Shown in pieces: positions 58,626 through 64,000 of a stretch of 64,000 nt of DNA. The position numbers were made by a program, and so were the translations under genes. The notes beneath the pieces were generated by a model, which ran no database searches, was not told the DNA's origin, and saw only the letters and a program-made list of their open reading frames with translations. The first letter of the stretch is position 1. The number at the start of each line of letters is the position of its first letter. The DNA lies in contig WBMV01008566.1 of assembly GCA_013396655.1 (NCBI GenBank), positions 435,086-499,085 of the forward strand, in the 5' to 3' direction. This DNA comes from Campylorhamphus procurvoides. Taxonomy: Eukaryota; Chordata; Aves; Passeriformes; Dendrocolaptidae.

Positions 58626-60763
58626 GGCAATGTTTTTTCTTATTTGCACTTCTTTGGAATGTGTGAGTTGACACTTTTTTTTTTTAATAAACAGTGATTT
58701 ATGAGTTAAAGCTAAATCTAGTAAGACTGGAAATTCATGAAGTGTGGGGGACTTCTTTCACCTCAAAGTTTTGTAACATTTTGATGCACATCTAACATCT
58801 CCTTATCTGTGAGACTTACAGTTATATGAGGATCTTGGCTCCCACTTAATTAAAACCCACAGCATTGCAGACATTGCAGACAGAAGGCAGGAGAAAGGGA
58901 GAGATCCTACTTCTGATTGCAGAAAAACACTTAAAATATTCCACCTAAGAGCTCTACATCAGACAACCCCTATATTCACTGTGTTTTCTAATGGCCACGT
59001 TCAAACAGAGACTTATATGAACACCTGGAACCAATGGGGATGTCCACACCAAGAGTCAAACCATGTTAGATGCCAGTTGGGAAAGGTTGCAATCCCTGAT
59101 CACACCTGCCCATGACAAGAGCACCGGAAGAGAATTACATCTTTGCCCAAGTCACCAGGCTAAGCTGATTACTGGGTACTGATCTGGAATCCTGACACAC
59201 CAGTTACAGAAAATAAAAGAAAGGAGAGGATCTCAGAGCAGAGGCATCAGAGCCAGCAAAGGTAAGTACTGCCCTCACCAGAGACCAGCATCCATCACAG
59301 CACACATTCAAACGCTGATACTGTTCGATAACCACGATGGTGGGACAGTGAGCAGCACATTGACTAAGAGAGCAGAAGTGCTTGTGGACAAGCTGCTTCC
59401 TTCCAAACTCTGAAAACGCCTGTACACATAAAACACCACCCAGCCGTCCAGAGAGTTCAGTACATGCAGGCACCGTGTCAGTACCTAGAGAATATCATTT
59501 GCCACATCTCTGACAAAAGAAACAACCCTAGTCAATTAATTTAGATCATTCTGTATTTTGCATCTCTACTTACTACTCTTTGTGTTCTGCACAGTTAGTA
59601 CATATGGATTTGATATGTTTTTTTTTTTCATGGAGCTCTTTGCTCCTATATTTATAGTGCTGGACTAGTGCCGGACCACAGATGGCTTACTGCACTGCCT
59701 TGTTAATACAAAGTACATCTTCATCCTCAGTTTTCAGGTGGAAAGTGAGAATTCTTCCTAAATTCTTCAGAAATTCTGTTTACAAAGTAAGTCCTATCTC
59801 TCTCAGAATCAAAACTTGCCTTCATATAAAATAAGCTCTGTCCTTCTCTGAGCCGTAGCCTTCCTCCATATCGTTCTGCAATAACCCCAGATCTTTCCCA
59901 TTCCTGATTTCAGACATCCAAATGTCACTAATTTCTCTAAGCTGCATGTACTGCAACCTAAAGCATTATGTTTCTTATTCACTTTCCATCTCCACTGATG
60001 TGATCTACCTTGCCTTTGCTGATTCTTAGACATAAAGACCAGACCAAGTATTGGCGAAAGCAAAGGATAAAAGAGGCTGTTTGGGAAGCAGAAATTGCAG
60101 AAATTCCCTGCTCTCTACCACTGCAAAAAAAATCTCTCCTAACAGATGCAGGTCCTCTTAGTTTTTCTAGAACATGAAAAGGACTAAACAGTATCTACAT
60201 ATATTCTTGAAGGTTTTGCTAATAAACTGGTAATTAAAGACCTGAAAATTCACAGACGAATGTCCACTTAATAGTACTGAAATTTAGCAAAAAAAAAAAA
60301 ATCCAGTATATTCCACAATGCTTAGATGGACACCTAACCCAACAGAAATCAGCGTCTAACTTAAGTGAATCTTCAGTGGGATGCCAATTCTCTTTTGAGA
60401 CATGAATTTTCATCTTTGCAAGGTCCCTGCTTACACATTCAGTTACCTTGCCTTAATGAAAATCTTTACTCTTAAAAGAGAGCAAAAGAGGGGGGAAAAA
60501 TCATCTCTGAAAGAGAGACTAGTCCAAAAGCACAACTGTCCACAAAACTGGTCTAAGCTAAGCTATGTATCACTAAGATTTTTGATTTTATGGAAAATCT
60601 CTCTCAAACTTCCATGATCTATGAGATTACCATGCATGGAAACTATCAGCTGAGTCTGACACAAATGAAAAGATATGTAATTTCAGGTAAAACTCAGTAT
60701 TTCTTGATGGTTGGATTGCACCCTTTACTTGTTATTTATTTAAGGCCTTAGTCCTGCAAATAT

Positions 60764-60810
60764 CAGACCTTATACTACCAGTTGACTTCTCAGACCTTAT
60801 ACTACCAGTT
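60764..60810. repeat. 20-bp direct repeat, 27-base period
   Basis: CAGACCTTATACTACCAGTT occurs at 60764-60783 and again at 60791-60810 with seven bases between. A small local duplication. Confidence 0.85.
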
Positions 60811-63302
60811 CCAATGGGACCAGGAGCAAGGCTTCATACATCATTTTAAAATTACTCAACACTTTGGAGGGGACAAGGCAGAATTTAAATTCCCTGTTTA
60901 CTTTCAACTGGACTTTTGTTTGTTTGTCCAGCAGGCACTGAATCTATAAAATAATAAACACTCTAGGTTTTTCATGCAATTTGTTACTGCCTTTTTTTTT
61001 TCAGTGTAAGAAATATACTCATCCTTATATCTGACTGTTTAGGACACAAAAACTTTTACACAGGATAGATAAACATCTTCTTGGAGTTCAATATAGCTCA
61101 AATTTTATATATATATGTGCCACTTCCAGTACACTGCTCTTTGTTAGCAGACAACCTAATGAAATCATTGTACATGAGCAATCACCCTAATCTAATCTTT
61201 AATCAAACCTTTACATTTTATCAAAAATCTGCTGTGCAGAATTATGCATCTGTAATAAATTCACTTGCCAACACTGCTCACTTTTCTGCAACTTGAAGAT
61301 TTATTAATGCCAGCACATCTCTCCCAAAGGAGCAGGCTCTGTTGAAATGGGAGACTTCACTCATGTATCAAGTTTTATTCATATGTCACTCATTTTACCC
61401 TTGTTAAAATTCCACTACCTCCCTGTAAAGTAACAGCATGTAACAACAACACTACACCAGGCTGAGGAAAGGAACTGTGTAACACTTTTCTGGAACAGCA
61501 CAAGAAATTTAACTATTGAAAACATAACTGATTGAACTACAATTTGGGCAGGATTCTTAGAATCATATCATTGCCTATGCAAAAATCACTAGCAGGGTTG
61601 ATTTACAAAGTGGGCGTACTCCAGGTGCAATCTCACTTTGTCCTCACAATGAGACACTAGACATGGACCAATCCTGCTCTTGAAACTATATAAACATGAA
61701 AATGTGGTGCTGCATGCACTCTTGTAAGGTTTAACCCTAAGCATGGACAACTGCTGACCTTGTTTGGTTTCTGAGGACCTGGCAAAAATAATTTGGATTT
61801 TTTAATGGATCTGTTGAAAGCAAATCACTCTCCCAGTCAATACATACTTAACATGGCAAAATTCTGCATAGGTTTGTATTCTGTAGTCCCAGATAGCAAG
61901 TTTGAGACTGAGCAAATTGCAGGGCAGGTTGGTAGAAACAAGCTCTAGTATATATAGCAGTGATAGACTATAAACTGAGGAAGGCAGAGTAAGTAGATTT
62001 ACCACACCATTTGGATTGACTGGCATCAGGCATCCCACCTCTCTCATATTTAGCTGAGCAGAGTCAGTTCTAAACCAGATGGAGTTTTGTAGGGGAATTT
62101 CCACAAGGGATGCTATATGACAGAACTAATGCAAAATAACATCTCAAAGACACAGTCATGCAGAAATGGGTCCCAAAGAAGAATTTTCTCTGCTGTAACT
62201 AAGACAACTATCACACTTTCTAAATTTCTAATGCTTAGCAGGGTTTTACTTAGTAAAACTGGGCATTTGACTTTGCCTGTTGTTTTATCTGGCAACAAGC
62301 ACCTGCCACAAGGACTGCATTCCCTCTTGCTGTTTTGCTGTACTCTTGTCTGACCAGACAGTCCAAGGTTGAACCAGCAAAGGAGCAGATGGAGAACGTA
62401 CTCCTGCCCTCATCCTCTGTCGGAATGGCACCACTCACCAGCTGAAAGAGCAAAGTGAGCACTGCCTGCACTTATGCCCACAGGGAGTTGGTAAGTCTGT
62501 TCAAGAAACAAGATTTCCACTCTCTCTTGAAGACCTATGGTTAACACTTAGTTATTCTGCAGGTGGGATAATCATTCAGCAGAAGTAAGCTGTTTTAACA
62601 TGCCCTTCATCTGATAATGTTGATCTGTTTGTGCCAATTCTGTGTGCTTTGGAAGCAACTGGAGATGAAGAAGATGATGGGCAGAGGGTATGAGTACTCT
62701 CCCCAAGAAAAGGAAAAAAATAATTTTATGACGGATTAAATTGTTATCAATTTCATGGTTAAGGCTGTAGTTATAGCTCTTGTCTCAGCAGATTGCTCTG
62801 ATTTACAGGTAAGGGAAATAGTTTAACAATTTCTAGAAGTGCAAACCTCTCTCCTGATGCTCTCCTGGTGCTCTCCTTTGCATGTCCAATGTCACCCTTC
62901 TGACAGCGTGAAGGCAACAACCAGCCCCCTAACTCCAGGCTTCGCTGGCTGAGACCAACACTTTCTGATTCATAAAAAGAGTGCGTGGCGTGGTTCCATA
63001 TCCTCTCTGACCTACACGCACAGCAATGTGGCTGCATGCTCTCTCCCACGACTGCAACCAAAACGGACCTAAAAAAGCATTCTCCCTATCACTGCAGGAC
63101 CCTACTCATGGGGTGGTGTTCCCAGCCTTTGCTCAGTCAGGTCCTCTGAATGCTTTCCCAGGTGTGTGTGCATTTCACTACCTACTTACTGACTTACGTG
63201 ACAGCAGGACCCTGATGCAATGCAGCACATGCTCCCAGGCCGCCCCCTCGCTGACCCACCCCAAAATGCTGCCCACCCTTCAGGTCCTGCTCACTGTCCT
63301 AC

Positions 63303-64000
63303 CTGGCATCAGCTGCACCACAGCCTCGGGGGTGGTGGTGGGCACGGCGTGGGGCTGCTGCTGGCTGGAGCTGACCTCGGGCTCAGCACTCACGGAGGGC
63401 GAGCCGGCCACCTCGCCACCCGCGGTCAGCTGCGGGGCAGGTGGGAGGGTCTCCTCGACGGCCGGGGGCTCCTCCTGTCCCGGCAGCTGCAGGGCTGAGA
63501 GGGGGATGCTGATGGGCTTCCCCGCAGTGGTGGCGGCGTTGGAGCTGGTGGCCGGCACCTGCAGGGCGGCGCTGGAGGCCGTGCCTGCACCCCGTGCCGG
63601 AGAGGCCATGGGGCCGCGTGGTGGGCGCTGAGCGGCCACGCGGGCCGGGCCGGGCGNGTCGGTGACAGAGGACTCACAGACCATGTCGAAGAGCGTGGCC
63701 TCATCCTCGTACTCCTCCACAGGCTCACCCAGCTCTGACGGCTCGCTGCAGTAGGAGAAGTCACAGGAGTCGCGAGTGCGGGTGCAGTCCAGCTTGGCCT
63801 TGCCCGGCCGGCCCGGGTAGCGCTCCAGGGGGCTGGCCTGCGCCTCCGAAGGCACACCCAGCATGCTGGGGCTGTCCGAGTTGAAGCTGCGGCTGTCCTG
63901 GAAGCAGACGCGCTCCTGGGAGCCAGCCCGGCACGTGGCGGCCAAGGGCCAGTGGTAGGCATGGCCGGCACTGCAGCCCCACATGGCTGTCAGGTTGCCG
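63303..64000 (-). CDS. KIAA1958: KIAA1958 N-terminal coding exon (5' end outside the window, internal gap)
   Basis: Minus-strand frame open from the window edge: GNLTAMWGCSAGHAYHWPL, then CFQDSRSFNSDSPSMLGVP, CDFSYCSEPSELGEPVEEYE and DEATLFDMVCESSVTD, then an N at 63657. After it come GKPISIPLSALQLPGQ, SAEPEVSSSQQQ and QLMP, ending in phase 1 at donor G|GTAGGA. This matches the long N-terminal exon of KIAA1958. The real start codon lies beyond 64000 because homology continues upstream of the Met at 63984, so that Met is internal. By comparison with the mammalian protein as I remember it, on the order of 120 codons are missing at the N, and the frame continues across it only by chance. The protein part is acidic, Ser/Pro-rich and without a known fold. 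It is shared by both alternative C termini. Confidence 0.92.
63657..63657. other. KIAA1958: Assembly gap inside the KIAA1958 exon
   Basis: Single N in a very GC-rich part of the exon. Conserved sequence stops immediately right of it (SSVTD) and resumes left of it well downstream in the protein, so a sizeable coding piece is absent from the assembly rather than one base being uncertain. Confidence 0.85.

Larger units (their letters stand above)
56701..63302 (-). other. KIAA1958: KIAA1958 intron, right part
   Basis: Intron from donor G|GTAGGA at 63303/63302 down to the CR1 at 56700. It contains a strong small hairpin at 58597-58625 and a 20-base direct repeat at 60764-60810. GC content rises toward the exon. 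No further exon is recognised. Confidence 0.6.

Noticed and set aside
62250..62471. Minus-strand frame preceded by an acceptor-like tract (CTCTTTCAG), considered as an extra KIAA1958 exon
   Set aside because: No match to any KIAA1958 sequence I know, and its use would break the phase to the 44877 exon as far as can be judged.
63426..63971. 181-codon minus-strand frame rich in Ala, Pro and Arg, and a 201-codon plus-strand frame nearby
   Set aside because: Other frames of the GC-rich KIAA1958 N-terminal exon; GC-rich DNA has few stops.
1..64000. tRNA, rRNA, CRISPR or bacterial operon features
   Set aside because: None seen; the window is a eukaryotic nuclear locus.

Overview
This is a piece of vertebrate nuclear DNA, almost certainly from a bird. 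Genes are split by kilobase-scale introns, coding density is very low, the background is AT-rich, and every clearly recognisable interspersed repeat is a CR1 LINE, the typical avian family; no mammalian SINE is seen. The species cannot be named from the sequence.

Two convergent protein-coding genes are supported. On the + strand, INIP (the SOSS-C subunit of the INTS3/SSB DNA-damage complex) is complete in four coding exons: 1207-1231, 6338-6440, 8887-8977 and 9924-10019. They add up to exactly 104 codons plus a stop. A CpG-rich promoter remnant lies just upstream (about 471-640), next to a CR1 3' end, an assembly gap and a 56-bp tandem duplication. On the - strand, KIAA1958 enters from the right edge with its large N-terminal exon (64000-63303, cut by the window edge and holding an assembly gap at 63657). 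It splices across about 18 kb to an intact 3' coding exon (44877-43832) that encodes a domesticated Crypton tyrosine-recombinase-like (DUF3504) domain.

The main discovery is further along the same strand. At 22377-22205 and 21178-20824 lies a second, alternative KIAA1958 3' module. It also derives from a Crypton recombinase and is entered by the same splice phase, but here it is decayed: two in-frame stops, a frameshift and an internal deletion of roughly 150 codons, while both splice acceptors are still recognisable. So this locus offered two paralogous domesticated transposase ends to one N-terminal exon, and this lineage has kept only one.

The rest is intron, 3' UTR or intergenic DNA with CR1 fragments (132-470, 17585-18115, 26455-26815 plus 27631-28255, 39886-40870, 56140-56700), a probable LTR insertion splitting one CR1 (about 26816-27630), short microsatellites, and four single-N assembly gaps. 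Two of those gaps bracket a 125-bp block that exactly copies sequence 377 bp upstream, which looks like a misplaced contig. No RNA genes, CRISPR arrays or bacterial features were seen.
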